Source: Burkholderiales bacterium JOSHI_001 | GTDB taxonomy: Bacteria > Pseudomonadota > Gammaproteobacteria > Burkholderiales > Burkholderiaceae_C | Reading direction: 5' to 3' | Assembly (NCBI GenBank): GCA_000244995.1 | Contig: CM001438.1 | Location: 3,124,090 to 3,188,089, forward strand | DNA length: 64,000 bases | Shown here: piece after piece, positions 25,867 through 36,710 of the stretch | How positions within the stretch are numbered: position 1 is the first letter of the stretch | Layout: each line of letters opens with the position of its first letter | Position numbers and translations under genes: made by a program | Notes under the pieces: model-generated | Told to the model about the DNA's origin: nothing | Database searches by the model: none | What the model saw: the letters and a program-made list of their open reading frames with translations, nothing else

Positions 25867-26715
25867 ATGCCCTGCCTCCATCGACTGCACCCGCGCCTGA
25901 CCCTGGCCCTGCTGGCCCTGATGGGCGCCTGCGCCACGCCCATCCCCCTGCCCCCGCCGCCGGCCGGCACGCGGGCCCTGGTGTTCGGTGAGCAGCACGA
26001 CCAGCCCGACCACCAACAGCAGGTGGCTCAGGTGGTGGCGCAACTGGCCCAGCAAGGCCGCCTGGCCGCCGTGGTGCTGGAAATGGCGGACCGCGGCCGG
26101 ACCACGGCCGCTCTGCCGCGCGATGCGACCGATGCAGCGGTGCGGGACGCCCTGGCCTGGACCAGCTGGCCCTGGGGCGTGTACGCCGACGTGGTGATGG
26201 GCGCCGTGCGCGCCGGTGTGCCGGTGCTGGGCGGCAACCTGCCGCGTGCCAGCACCCGCGCCACCATGAACGACGCCAGCCTGGACGACCTGATCGACGC
26301 CACGGTGCGCCAGCACCTGGTGCAGGCCGTGCGCGACGGCCATTGCGGCCAGTTGCCGCCAGCGCGTGAACCCGGCATGGTGCGCGTGCAGACCGCGCGC
26401 GACGATCACATGGCGCGCACGCTGGAAGAAGCCGCCGCGCAGGCCGCGCCCGGACAAGTGGTGCTGCTGCTCACCGGCATGCAGCACGCGTCGCGCGACC
26501 GGGGCGTGCCCTGGCACCTGCAGCGGCGCGGCCAACTGGGTGCGGCCGAGGTCCACGTGGTGGCGTTTGGCCCCGCGGTGCGCAACGCCGGCCTGGCGGT
26601 GGACCACGCCCAGCCGGCACGCCGGGTGGAGCGGCCTGACCCCTGCGTGGGCCTGGGTGACAAGCTGCTGGCGCCGCCTGCGGCCGCCAGCGCGGCGGCG
26701 TCGGCCGCGCGCTGA
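25867..26715 (+). CDS. ChaN-like lipoprotein (haem-binding / DUF399 family)
   Basis: 282 residues from the ATG at 25867. The signal ends in a lipobox-like GACAT (MPCLHRLHPRLTLALLALMG then AC). The ChaN hallmark is RALVFGEQHDQPDHQQQVAQ, followed by VVLEMADRGRTTA, WPWGVYADVVMGAVRAGVPV and GNLPR. LLLTGMQHASRDRGVPWHL lies near the C-terminus. ChaN-family lipoproteins bind haem at the outer membrane or act like the Tiki/TraB peptidase-like fold. The role here is probably haem or iron handling. It is divergent from the TlpA-like gene and convergent with the GNAT gene. Confidence 0.85.
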   Translation: MPCLHRLHPRLTLALLALMGACATPIPLPPPPAGTRALVFGEQHDQPDHQQQVAQVVAQLAQQGRLAAVVLEMADRGRTTAALPRDATDAAVRDALAWTSWPWGVYADVVMGAVRAGVPVLGGNLPRASTRATMNDASLDDLIDATVRQHLVQAVRDGHCGQLPPAREPGMVRVQTARDDHMARTLEEAAAQAAPGQVVLLLTGMQHASRDRGVPWHLQRRGQLGAAEVHVVAFGPAVRNAGLAVDHAQPARRVERPDPCVGLGDKLLAPPAAASAAASAAR

Positions 26716-26734
26716 ACTGCCGCTTCGGGCGCGC

Positions 26735-27190
26735 TCAGCCGCGCGTGGCGCGGCTGGTGGCCACGGTGGGCGCCTGGTCGTGGATCAGGCGCTTGCCCAG
26801 CGACACCACCTCGTCGGTCTGGAAACCCAGCGCGTGGTAGAAGGCCCGCGCCGGGTGGTTGCCGGCGCGCACCTGCAGGTTGATCTTGGGGCAGCCGCGC
26901 TCGTGCAGCCAGCCTTCAGCATGGGCCATCAGCGCCCGGCCATGGCCGCGTCGGCGGTGGCGCGGACACACCGCCAGGTAGTTCAGCCAGCCACGGTGGC
27001 CGTCGTAGCCCACCATCATGGACGCCACCACCTCGCCGCCATCGTCCCCCACGAACAGGCCTTCGGGCTGGGCCGCCCACTTGCGTTCGATGTCCTTGAC
27101 CGGGTCGTTCCAGGGCCGCAACAGGTCGCAACGGCGCCACAGCTCGATGAGCCCGGTGCGGTCTGGCGGCTGGTAGTTGCGGATGCGCAT
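26735..27190 (-). CDS. GNAT-family acetyltransferase (YpeA-like)
   Basis: 151 residues from the ATG at 27190, which has GGGAG nine bases upstream. The GNAT core is MRIRNYQPPDRTGLIELWRR, then GWLNYLAVCPRHRRRGHGRA with the acetyl-CoA pyrophosphate loop RRRGHGRAL. NLQVRAGNHPARAFYHALGF follows near the C-terminus. It is close to the YpeA/RimI-like group. The substrate (small amine or protein N-terminus) is unknown. It is single on its strand, separated from alaS upstream by a terminator. Confidence 0.88.
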   Translation of the reverse strand: MRIRNYQPPDRTGLIELWRRCDLLRPWNDPVKDIERKWAAQPEGLFVGDDGGEVVASMMVGYDGHRGWLNYLAVCPRHRRRGHGRALMAHAEGWLHERGCPKINLQVRAGNHPARAFYHALGFQTDEVVSLGKRLIHDQAPTVATSRATRG

Positions 27191-27210
27191 GGGCACTCCC
27201 GAAGGGGAAA

Positions 27211-27240
27211 CGAAAAGGCCCGCTGGGTGAAAGCGGGCCT
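27211..27240 (-). terminator. Intrinsic terminator behind alaS
   Basis: AGGCCCGCT (27216-27224) pairs with AGCGGGCCT (27232-27240) over a seven-base loop. On the minus strand the stem is followed by TTTTCGTTT. It ends the alaS transcript about 230 bases beyond the stop codon and just before the GNAT gene. Confidence 0.8.
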
Positions 27241-27466
27241 GTTCAGAAGAAGGGGGGAGAACTGAAGGCCGGCCCGCTATGGCTTGGATACCTTGGCAAA
27301 TGTCATGGCGCACAGGCCATGGCGCTGCCAACGCGCCATGGCGTTGGAAATCGGGAACTGTCGGATCCAGCGGTTCACAAGGCCAGTATCGGCGTCACGG
27401 TGCAGTGCAGCAAGAAGGGGTTTTCCCGTCCGCCAGGCGCAGAGAGTGCCGCCCGGCTGCAAGCTG

Positions 27467-30094
<2,628 letters not shown>

Positions 30095-30610
30095 CCGGGG
30101 GCTTTCTGGTGGGCAATGGGCAGTGCGGCAGCGGCCTGGCGCCCGCCGCCGCAGCAGGCGCAAAGGCCTGGTGAGCGAAGCCCTTGATTATAGAAGCGCG
30201 CCCCCATGCCTTCCGGGCGCGCCCACCTGGGGCGCAGCGGCGTTGCGCTGCACCGTCAAAGCGTGCGGCTGGCCGCCGCAACGGGGCAGGACAAATCGTC
30301 GCGGCCGAAACGAGGTCCACGAGGGGGAATGCCTGGCTGCAGATGCATGCGGCGTCAATTGGTCGCACCCGAGCGCGGGAGCAGTGAATCAGACTTTGAG
30401 TCCTAACATTCCCAACGTTCCATGGCTCGCGATAGCGGCGACCTTGCGTGCCGGCTTTGGCATGGCATGGCAAGGAGGGGGAGGCGTCATCCAGGTTGGG
30501 TGTGCGCTGGGATGTTGGACAGGGACGTGGCGCGAAGGAAGGCTGTGGAAGGGCTTCCGGGGCGCTGAAACCAGATCGCCGAACGGTCGGCGACAACGAA
30601 TGGAGATGCC
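30095..30610. other. 516-base gene-free divergent region between alaS and the subtilase
   Basis: No supported coding frame. On the minus strand TATAAT at 30192-30187 is a probable alaS -10. Just upstream of it GCGCGCCC (30196-30203) and GGGCGCGC (30215-30222) form an 8-base inverted repeat that overlaps the expected -35 zone and could be an operator. Towards the subtilase, no clear promoter is seen; the ribosome site GGAG lies shortly before its GTG start. The length is unusual for this otherwise tightly packed window. Confidence 0.6.
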
Positions 30611-33600
30611 GTGAAAGTTACATCGCGCAAGCGCATGCTGAAGTGGTTGACCTTGGCCCCGCTGCTGGCCATGACCCAGTTGCATGCCGGCCTGATCGGC
30701 CAGGGCTTCCTGAGCATGAGCCAGGCCTTCCCGGGCAAGGGAATGGTCAAGAAGGAAGCCGAAATCCTGGTGAAGTTCAAGCCGGGCGTGGCCAAGGCCA
30801 CGAAGGACGCGAAGCACGCCGCCGAAGGCAACGAGGTGGTGCGCGAAGTGGCGCGATACAACCTTCAGACTGTGCGCATCTCCCCGGCCCAGCCGGTGGA
30901 CCAGGCCATCGCCGCCTACAAGGCCGACCCGAACGTGGAGTTCGTGGAGCCGAACTTCGAAATCAAGGTCCAGGCCCTGCCCAACGACCCGGGCTTCAGC
31001 TCCCAGTGGGGCATGCTGAACACCGGCGCGCTGGGCGGTGTGGCCGGCGCCGACGTCAAGGCCACCACGGCCTGGGACCGCGGCACCGGCAGCACCGACG
31101 TGGTGGTGCTGGTCATCGACACCGGCATCTGGTGGACCTCGGTGCCCGACCCCGTCACGGGCCTGGTCACCACGCGCCAGCACCAGGACCTGGTGGGCAA
31201 CGTCTGGGTGAACCCTGGCGAAATCCCGAACAACGGCATCGACGATGACGGCAACGGCTACATCGACGACGTGCACGGCTATGACATGGTCAACAACGAT
31301 GGCGACCCGCTGGACGACAACGGCCACGGCACGCACGTGGCCGGCATCCTGGGTGCTGCTGGCAACAATGCCGTGGGCATTGCCGGCGTGAACTGGCACG
31401 TCAAGATCGCCGCCTGCAAGGCGCTGGACGGCAACGGCACCGGCTCGCTGGACAACGCGGTGCGCTGCCTGGAATACGCCCGCGTCCTGAAGGACCGCGG
31501 CGTGAACGTGGTGGTGACGAACAACAGCTACGGCGGCCTGTCCACGGACCCCGACCTGACGCCGGTTCGCATTGCTGCGATGAACGACGCCATCGCCGCC
31601 CAGACCGACATCCTGTTCGTGGCCGCGGCCGGCAACACCGGCGCCGGTGGCCAGGACAACGACGTGGTGGACTTCTTCCCCGCCGACTACGCGCTGCCCA
31701 ACGTCATCGCCGTGGCCGCCACCGACCGCAAGGACGCCCTGGCCAGCTTCTCGCACTACGGGCGCCATTCGGTGCACGTGGGCGCACCCGGCGTTGAAAT
31801 CCTGAGCCTGCTCAATGGCGAAGGCAACAACTACGTCACCGCACCGGGCACCTCGCAGGCCGCACCGTACGTCTCGGGCCTGGCCGCGCTGATCAAGTCG
31901 CAGAACCCGACCATGGACTCGCGCACGATCAAGAACCTGATCCTGGCCGGTGGCGACATCGTCCCCGCGCTGCAAGGCAAGACCATCACCGGTCGCCGCC
32001 TGAACCTGGACACCTCGACCGCCTGCACCAACAAGCCGCTGTTCACGTCCCTGAAGGTGGCCCCGGCCATCACCGTGGGCGTGCCCAACACCCTCTCGGC
32101 CATCAGCATCAACTGCGGCACCCCTGTGGGCCCGGTCACCGCCACCACCTCTTCCGGCCAGGTGATCTCGCTGCTGGACGACGGCGTGGCCCCCGACCAG
32201 CTGGCCGGCGACGGTGAATTCACCGCCACCTGGACCCCGACCTCGGGTTTTGCCTTCATCGACTTCGTCTCGCCCGCCGGCACCGAGCGCCTGAGCGCCG
32301 TGGACCTGCAGCCCACCGCCGTGTCGGTGGCGCCGGCCATTGCCAACCTGGGCGACACCGTGACGGTGACCCTGACGGTCAGCAACCCCGGTACCAGCCA
32401 GTCCGCCGCGCCGGCTTCCGCCGCCAACGTCTACCTGTCGGTCGACGGCGTCATCGCCCAGGCCGACCTGCTGCTGGGCCCGGTGCAGATTCCCGGCATC
32501 CCGGCCGGCCAGACGCGCACCGTGACGGCCACCTTCCCGATTCCCACCACCCTGACGCCCGGCACCTACTTCGTGGGCACCATCGTCGACCCGACCAATG
32601 TGATCGTGGAAGCGCTGGAAACCAACAACACGCTGGCCGGCAACGCCATCACGATCAACGCGTCCACCGTGGACCTGACGGTCACCGCCAGCTCCGCACC
32701 GGCCACCGCCGTGCTGGGCAGCGCCATCACCGTGTCCGGCACCGTCACCAACGGCGGCACCGGTGCAGCCGCGGCGTCCACGCTGAGCTTCTACCTGTCC
32801 AGCGACAACGTGCTCAGCGCCAACGACACCCTGGTGGGCACCGCGGCCATCAACGCCCTGGCCGCCAACGGCGGGTTCCAGCTGGCCAGCGGCTCGGTCA
32901 CCGTGCCGGCCAGCCTGCCCGCAGGAACCTACTTCCTGATCGCGGTGGCCGACTCTGCCAACGTGGTGCTGGAAAGCAATGAAGGCAACAACACCCGTGC
33001 GGTGAACACCATCGTGGTCAGCGCCCCGGCGCGCGACCTGACGGTGTCGTCGGTAAGCAACCCCAGCACCTCGGTCAATTCGGGCACCCTGTCGCTGTCG
33101 GCCACGGTGCGCAACACCGGCACGGTGGCGGCCCCGATCGGCACCAAGGTTCGCTGGTACGTGTCGGCCGACGCCGTCATCGCCACCACCGACGTGGCGC
33201 TGACCAACACAGCCGGCTCGGCGCCCTGCGAAACCGCCTTCACCTCGACCCTGTCGGGTGGCAGCAGCCGCACGGTGTCGGCATCCTGCCGCATTCCGGC
33301 GGACGTGATTGCCGGTTCCTACTACATCGGCGCCATCGTCGACCCGGACAACGCCGTGGCCGAGAACAACGAAACCAACAACACCCGCGCCGGCGGCACC
33401 AAGATCACGGTGAGCTACTCGGTGGACCTGACCATGACCGCCGTGGCCGGCCCGGCCACCGGCGCCACCGGCCAGAACGTCACCTTCACCGGCACGGTGC
33501 GCAACGCCGGCGCCGCGGCCGCGGGCTCCACGGTGGTGAACTTCTACCTGTCCAGCGATTCGACCATCACCACCAGCGACCGCCTGATCGCCAGCACCAC

Positions 33601-34174
33601 CGTGGCCTCGGTGGCCGCGGGAGCCTCGGTGCCGGTGACGGCCACGGCCGCCCTGCGCACCGACCTGCCGGCCGGCATCTACTACATCGGCGCCATCGCC
33701 GACCCGGCCAACCTGGTGGCGGAGTCCAACAACAACAACAACGCGCTGGCCAGCGTGAACCGCATCACCACGTCCTACGGTCCCGACCTGGTGATCACCT
33801 CGGTGAACACCACGTCCACCACCCCGACCCGCGGCACGGCCATCCCGGTCACCGGCACGGTGCTGAACCAGGGCGTGGGGGCCATCGGTGCGGCCACCGA
33901 CCGCCGTGTCATCGAGAACGGTTCGACGGTCACCGTGGGCATCTACCTGTCCACGAACCCGAACATCACGGTCTTCGACACGCTGATCGGCACCTACACC
34001 TTCTCGTCGCTGGCGGCCGGCACGTCGCTGCCGTTCACCGTGAACGCCACCATCCCGGCCGGCATGACGGTGGGCAACTACTACATCGGGGCCATTGCAG
34101 ACCGTGCCACGGCCGTTCGTGAATCGAACGAGCTGAACAACGCGCTGCCGGGCAACCTGATCTCGGTGCGCTGA
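30611..34174 (+). CDS. Large secreted subtilisin-like (S8) protease with five CARDB repeats
   Basis: 1187 residues from a GTG start. A hydrophobic signal lies at about 10-26 (WLTLAPLLAMTQLHA). An I9-like propeptide follows (EAEILVKFKPGVAKATK to DPNVEFVEPNFEIKV). The S8 catalytic domain has Asp170 (VVVLVIDTGIW), His239 (DDNGHGTHVAG), oxyanion Asn342 (AAAGNTGAGG) and Ser415 (APGTSQAAPYVSG), all intact. Insert IPNNGIDDDGNGYIDD looks calcium-binding. About residues 485-560 hold a choice-of-anchor-X-like piece (LLDDGVAPDQLAGDGEFTAT). Five CARDB adhesion-type repeats then run to the end. No C-terminal sorting signal is visible, so release through a type II system is inferred. The lipase-like gene follows on the same strand. 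Confidence 0.93.
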   Translation: MKVTSRKRMLKWLTLAPLLAMTQLHAGLIGQGFLSMSQAFPGKGMVKKEAEILVKFKPGVAKATKDAKHAAEGNEVVREVARYNLQTVRISPAQPVDQAIAAYKADPNVEFVEPNFEIKVQALPNDPGFSSQWGMLNTGALGGVAGADVKATTAWDRGTGSTDVVVLVIDTGIWWTSVPDPVTGLVTTRQHQDLVGNVWVNPGEIPNNGIDDDGNGYIDDVHGYDMVNNDGDPLDDNGHGTHVAGILGAAGNNAVGIAGVNWHVKIAACKALDGNGTGSLDNAVRCLEYARVLKDRGVNVVVTNNSYGGLSTDPDLTPVRIAAMNDAIAAQTDILFVAAAGNTGAGGQDNDVVDFFPADYALPNVIAVAATDRKDALASFSHYGRHSVHVGAPGVEILSLLNGEGNNYVTAPGTSQAAPYVSGLAALIKSQNPTMDSRTIKNLILAGGDIVPALQGKTITGRRLNLDTSTACTNKPLFTSLKVAPAITVGVPNTLSAISINCGTPVGPVTATTSSGQVISLLDDGVAPDQLAGDGEFTATWTPTSGFAFIDFVSPAGTERLSAVDLQPTAVSVAPAIANLGDTVTVTLTVSNPGTSQSAAPASAANVYLSVDGVIAQADLLLGPVQIPGIPAGQTRTVTATFPIPTTLTPGTYFVGTIVDPTNVIVEALETNNTLAGNAITINASTVDLTVTASSAPATAVLGSAITVSGTVTNGGTGAAAASTLSFYLSSDNVLSANDTLVGTAAINALAANGGFQLASGSVTVPASLPAGTYFLIAVADSANVVLESNEGNNTRAVNTIVVSAPARDLTVSSVSNPSTSVNSGTLSLSATVRNTGTVAAPIGTKVRWYVSADAVIATTDVALTNTAGSAPCETAFTSTLSGGSSRTVSASCRIPADVIAGSYYIGAIVDPDNAVAENNETNNTRAGGTKITVSYSVDLTMTAVAGPATGATGQNVTFTGTVRNAGAAAAGSTVVNFYLSSDSTITTSDRLIASTTVASVAAGASVPVTATAALRTDLPAGIYYIGAIADPANLVAESNNNNNALASVNRITTSYGPDLVITSVNTTSTTPTRGTAIPVTGTVLNQGVGAIGAATDRRVIENGSTVTVGIYLSTNPNITVFDTLIGTYTFSSLAAGTSLPFTVNATIPAGMTVGNYYIGAIADRATAVRESNELNNALPGNLISVR
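32297..34171 (+). repeat. Five tandem CARDB-domain repeats in the subtilase
   Basis: Five units of about 125 codons each open with an xDLtVt-like strand (AVDLQPTAVS, TVDLTVTASS, ARDLTVSSVS, SVDLTMTAVA, GPDLVITSVN). They close with a variant of GxYYIGAIADPxNxVxESNExNN. The last three copies are the most alike (SYYIGAIVD, IYYIGAIAD, NYYIGAIAD). CARDB domains are Ig-like folds found in bacterial cell-surface and secreted proteins, where they position catalytic domains or bind ligands. Confidence 0.88.
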
Positions 34175-34205
34175 GGACACCCCGTCCAAGGCGTTTCACA
34201 GCACA

Positions 34206-34232
34206 GCCGGCAAGGCCCACCCCCTTGCCGGC
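34206..34232 (+). terminator. 10-bp GC hairpin after the subtilase gene
   Basis: GCCGGCAAGG (34206-34215) pairs with CCTTGCCGGC (34223-34232) over a seven-base loop, 32 bases beyond the subtilase stop. No T-run follows on the plus strand. It probably ends or stabilises the long subtilase message, or partly separates it from the lipase-like gene. Confidence 0.55.
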
Positions 34233-34240
34233 CGTGACTC

Positions 34241-34265
34241 AAAAAACGGGGCGAACACGCCCCGT
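34241..34265 (-). terminator. Intrinsic terminator pointing leftwards between two plus-strand genes
   Basis: ACGGGGCG (34246-34253) and CGCCCCGT (34258-34265) form an 8-base-pair stem with an AACA loop. On the minus strand it is followed directly by six T, the ideal form, while on the plus strand no T-run follows. It would stop antisense transcription coming from the lipase side into the subtilase gene. Confidence 0.75.
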
Positions 34266-34288
34266 ATTCAATTCAGGAGCTGATTCAC

Positions 34289-35272
34289 ATGTTCACCACC
34301 AAGAAGTCCGCTCGGCGCTTGGCCGCCACGCTGTTCACGCTGGCCCTGGCGGCAGCGGGCGCGGCCCAAGCCGCTGGCACCGTGGGCAGCACCCTGCCCG
34401 CTGCCTTCGCCACCGTCCAGGACGCCTCGCTGGGCGCGACGGTGCTTGGCTTCGGCGCTGCCGGCAAGGCCGTTCGCACGCCGGTGATCTTCCTGCACGG
34501 CAACGGCGGCACGCCCTTTGAATCGTCCTGCGGCAGCCACATCGGGCCCAACCTGCAGGCCATGGCGCAGTTCTTCGCCGACAGCGGCTACACGCCCAGT
34601 GAGCTGTGGGGGCTGGCCTGGCAGGGCGACCAGTGCGACCTGGTCAGCGCCACGGCCAACGCCTCCAGCCTGGCGCACAGCATCACCGCCAACGTGGCCG
34701 ACCTGCGCCAGTTCGTTGCCGCCGTGCTGGCGTCCACGGGCGCCAGCAAGGTGGACATCGTCGCCTATGGCGAAGGCGTGGTGCTGGCGCGCGAATGGGT
34801 GCGCCAGGACAGCGCCGTGCGCAAGGTGCGGCGCCTGGTGGCCATCGACGGCACCAACCATGGCACGCTGATGTGCTCGCCGGCCTCGGGCAATTACTGG
34901 CAGAACGCTTTCGTGGGCGGCTTCACGCCCAACAGCCCCTACTGCCAGGAACTGGGTTCGCCCAGCACGCCCTTCCTGACGCTGCTGAACCGAACGCGGA
35001 TGCGCATCAGCCCCAGCAGCACGCTGGTCATCCGCAATGGCGACGCCAGCTACCCGTACATGTCGGTGAAGGACGGCATGATCAACCCGGTGCCGTCGAT
35101 CGACGCCTACGGCAAGGCGGTGGACTTCTCCAGCAGCCCCAGCATCTCGGGCGCCTACGAGCTGGTGGTCACCGGCCAGGGCAGCTACGACCCCTTGGCC
35201 GGCACCGCCCACGTGGGCATCGGCAATTCGCCCGCCACCTGGCAAGCCGCGCTGAACTTCCTGAAGCGCTGA
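34289..35272 (+). CDS. Secreted lipase/esterase-like alpha/beta-hydrolase lacking the nucleophile serine
   Basis: 327 residues, with AGGAG before the ATG. The signal peptide is RLAATLFTLALAAAGAAQAA. The fold resembles secreted class-2 lipases: oxyanion segment TPVIFLHGNGGTPFESSC, a disulfide-capable Cys pair, and the nucleophile-elbow region SKVDIVAYGEGVVLAREWVR. Active relatives read HSMG or a similar GxSxG at the elbow; here it is AYGEG, so position 161 is Gly and no serine is available. A candidate acid lies in LVAIDGTNHGTLMC and a candidate His in GTAHVGIGNSP. It may be a binding protein or structural pseudoenzyme. The neighbouring CARDB protease suggests a joint extracellular role. Confidence 0.8.
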   Translation: MFTTKKSARRLAATLFTLALAAAGAAQAAGTVGSTLPAAFATVQDASLGATVLGFGAAGKAVRTPVIFLHGNGGTPFESSCGSHIGPNLQAMAQFFADSGYTPSELWGLAWQGDQCDLVSATANASSLAHSITANVADLRQFVAAVLASTGASKVDIVAYGEGVVLAREWVRQDSAVRKVRRLVAIDGTNHGTLMCSPASGNYWQNAFVGGFTPNSPYCQELGSPSTPFLTLLNRTRMRISPSSTLVIRNGDASYPYMSVKDGMINPVPSIDAYGKAVDFSSSPSISGAYELVVTGQGSYDPLAGTAHVGIGNSPATWQAALNFLKR

Positions 35273-35301
35273 AGGCCTGCCCAGCGCCCGGCGCGTTCAT
35301 C

Positions 35302-35324
35302 GGGGCCCTGCGGGGCCCCTTTTT
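35302..35324 (+). terminator. Intrinsic terminator of the lipase-like gene
   Basis: GGGGCC (35302-35307) pairs with GGCCCC (35314-35319) and is followed by five T (35320-35324), 30 bases beyond the stop codon. Confidence 0.8.
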
Positions 35325-35399
35325 CATGGCCGGCGCGGCGCGGCGCACTAAAGTACAGGGATGCGCCCGACCGCGGCGCGTTCAAGGAAAGACCCTGCC

Positions 35400-36710
35400 A
35401 TGAAGCGTGACGCCCCCCCGAACATCGTCGCCAGGAACAACGCCGCCTTGATGGCCCGCCGCCGCGCTGCCCTGCCGGCCGGCCTGGGCCAGACCTACGA
35501 GGTGTTCGTGGACCGCGCCGACAACGCCGAGGTCTGGGATGTGGAAGGCCAACGCTACATCGACTTCGCCGGCGGCATCGCGGTGCTGAACACCGGCCAC
35601 AGCCACCCCAAGATCGTGGCGGCGGTGAAGGCCCAACTGGAGCGCTTTTCCCACACCTGCTTCCAGGTGCTGGCCTACGAGCCCTATGTGGAACTGGCTG
35701 AGAGGCTGATCGCCAAGACCCCCGGCGCCTTCGCCAAGAAGGCCTATTTCCTGTCCACCGGCGCCGAAGCGGTGGAAAACGCCGTCAAGGTGGCGCGCGC
35801 CGCCACCAAGCGCCAGGGCGTCATCGCCTTTGGCGGCGGCTTTCACGGCCGCACGCTGCTGGGCATGGCGCTCACCGGCAAGGTGGCGCCCTACAAGGCC
35901 GGCTTCGGCCCCTTCCCGGCCGAGATCTACCACGCGCTGTTCCCCAGCGACCTGCATGGCATCAGCGTGGACGCGGCGATGGCGTCCATCGAGCACATCT
36001 TCAAGTACGACATCGAGCCCGCGCGCGTGGCGGCCATCATCCTGGAGCCGGTTCAGGGCGAAGGCGGTTTCTACGTCGCGCCGCCGGCGTTTGCGCAGCG
36101 CCTGCGCGCGCTGTGCGACCTGCATGGCATCGTGCTCATCGCCGACGAGGTGCAGACCGGCGCCGGCCGCACCGGCACCTGGCTGGCCTGCGAACAATGG
36201 GGCGGCGTGGTGCCCGACATCGTCACCATGGCCAAAAGCATGGCGGGGGGCTTTCCCATCTCGGCGGTCATCGGCCGCGCTGAATTGATGGACGCACCCG
36301 GCCCCGGCGGCCTGGGCGGCACCTACGCCGGCAACCCCCTGGCCTGTGCCGCCGCGCTGGCGGTGCTGGACATCTTCGAGCAGGACGGCCTGATGGAACG
36401 CGGCCGGGCCGTGGGCCAGCGCCTGCGCACCGGCCTGGACGAACTGGCTCGACAGGACAAGGGCATCGGCGAGGTGCGCGGCCTGGGGCCGATGCTGGCG
36501 ATCGAGCTGTTCAAGAACGGCGACATGGCGCAGCCCGACGCCGACCGCACCAAGCGCATCTGCGCCGAAGCCCTGAAGCGCGGCCTGGTGCTGCTGTCCT
36601 GCGGCGTGTACGGCAACGTGATCCGCATCCTGGTGCCGCTGACCGCCAGCGACGCGGTGCTGGACGAAGGCCTGGGCCTGCTGGGCGCCGCGCTCGCCGC
36701 CACGGCGTGA
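35400..36710 (+). CDS. gabT: 4-aminobutyrate aminotransferase
   Basis: 436 residues from the ATG at 35400; AAGGAAAG lies upstream as ribosome site. A class III PLP aminotransferase: YIDFAGGIAVLNTGHSHPKI, FLSTGAEAVENAVKVARAAT, IAFGGGFHGRTLLGMALTGK, LIADEVQTGAGRTGTW and the Schiff-base lysine K279 in TMAKSMAGGFP. The sequence is of the GabT type. It transfers the amino group of GABA to 2-oxoglutarate, giving succinate semialdehyde. It heads an operon that also encodes an importer and succinate-semialdehyde dehydrogenase, which supports this substrate. Confidence 0.93.
   Translation: MKRDAPPNIVARNNAALMARRRAALPAGLGQTYEVFVDRADNAEVWDVEGQRYIDFAGGIAVLNTGHSHPKIVAAVKAQLERFSHTCFQVLAYEPYVELAERLIAKTPGAFAKKAYFLSTGAEAVENAVKVARAATKRQGVIAFGGGFHGRTLLGMALTGKVAPYKAGFGPFPAEIYHALFPSDLHGISVDAAMASIEHIFKYDIEPARVAAIILEPVQGEGGFYVAPPAFAQRLRALCDLHGIVLIADEVQTGAGRTGTWLACEQWGGVVPDIVTMAKSMAGGFPISAVIGRAELMDAPGPGGLGGTYAGNPLACAAALAVLDIFEQDGLMERGRAVGQRLRTGLDELARQDKGIGEVRGLGPMLAIELFKNGDMAQPDADRTKRICAEALKRGLVLLSCGVYGNVIRILVPLTASDAVLDEGLGLLGAALAATA

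Noticed and set aside
27277-27466. Possible small minus-strand gene between alaS and its terminator
   Set aside because: A frame of about 60 codons exists, but it overlaps the alaS end, lacks an ATG and a ribosome site at a sensible place, and resembles no known family. It may simply be the alaS 3' untranslated region.
30389-34189. A continuous minus-strand open frame of about 1266 codons opposite the subtilase
   Set aside because: It is fully antisense to a protein with intact catalytic motifs and five recognisable domains. Its translation is Gly/His/Arg/Val-rich with no domain, the usual by-product of strong third-position GC.
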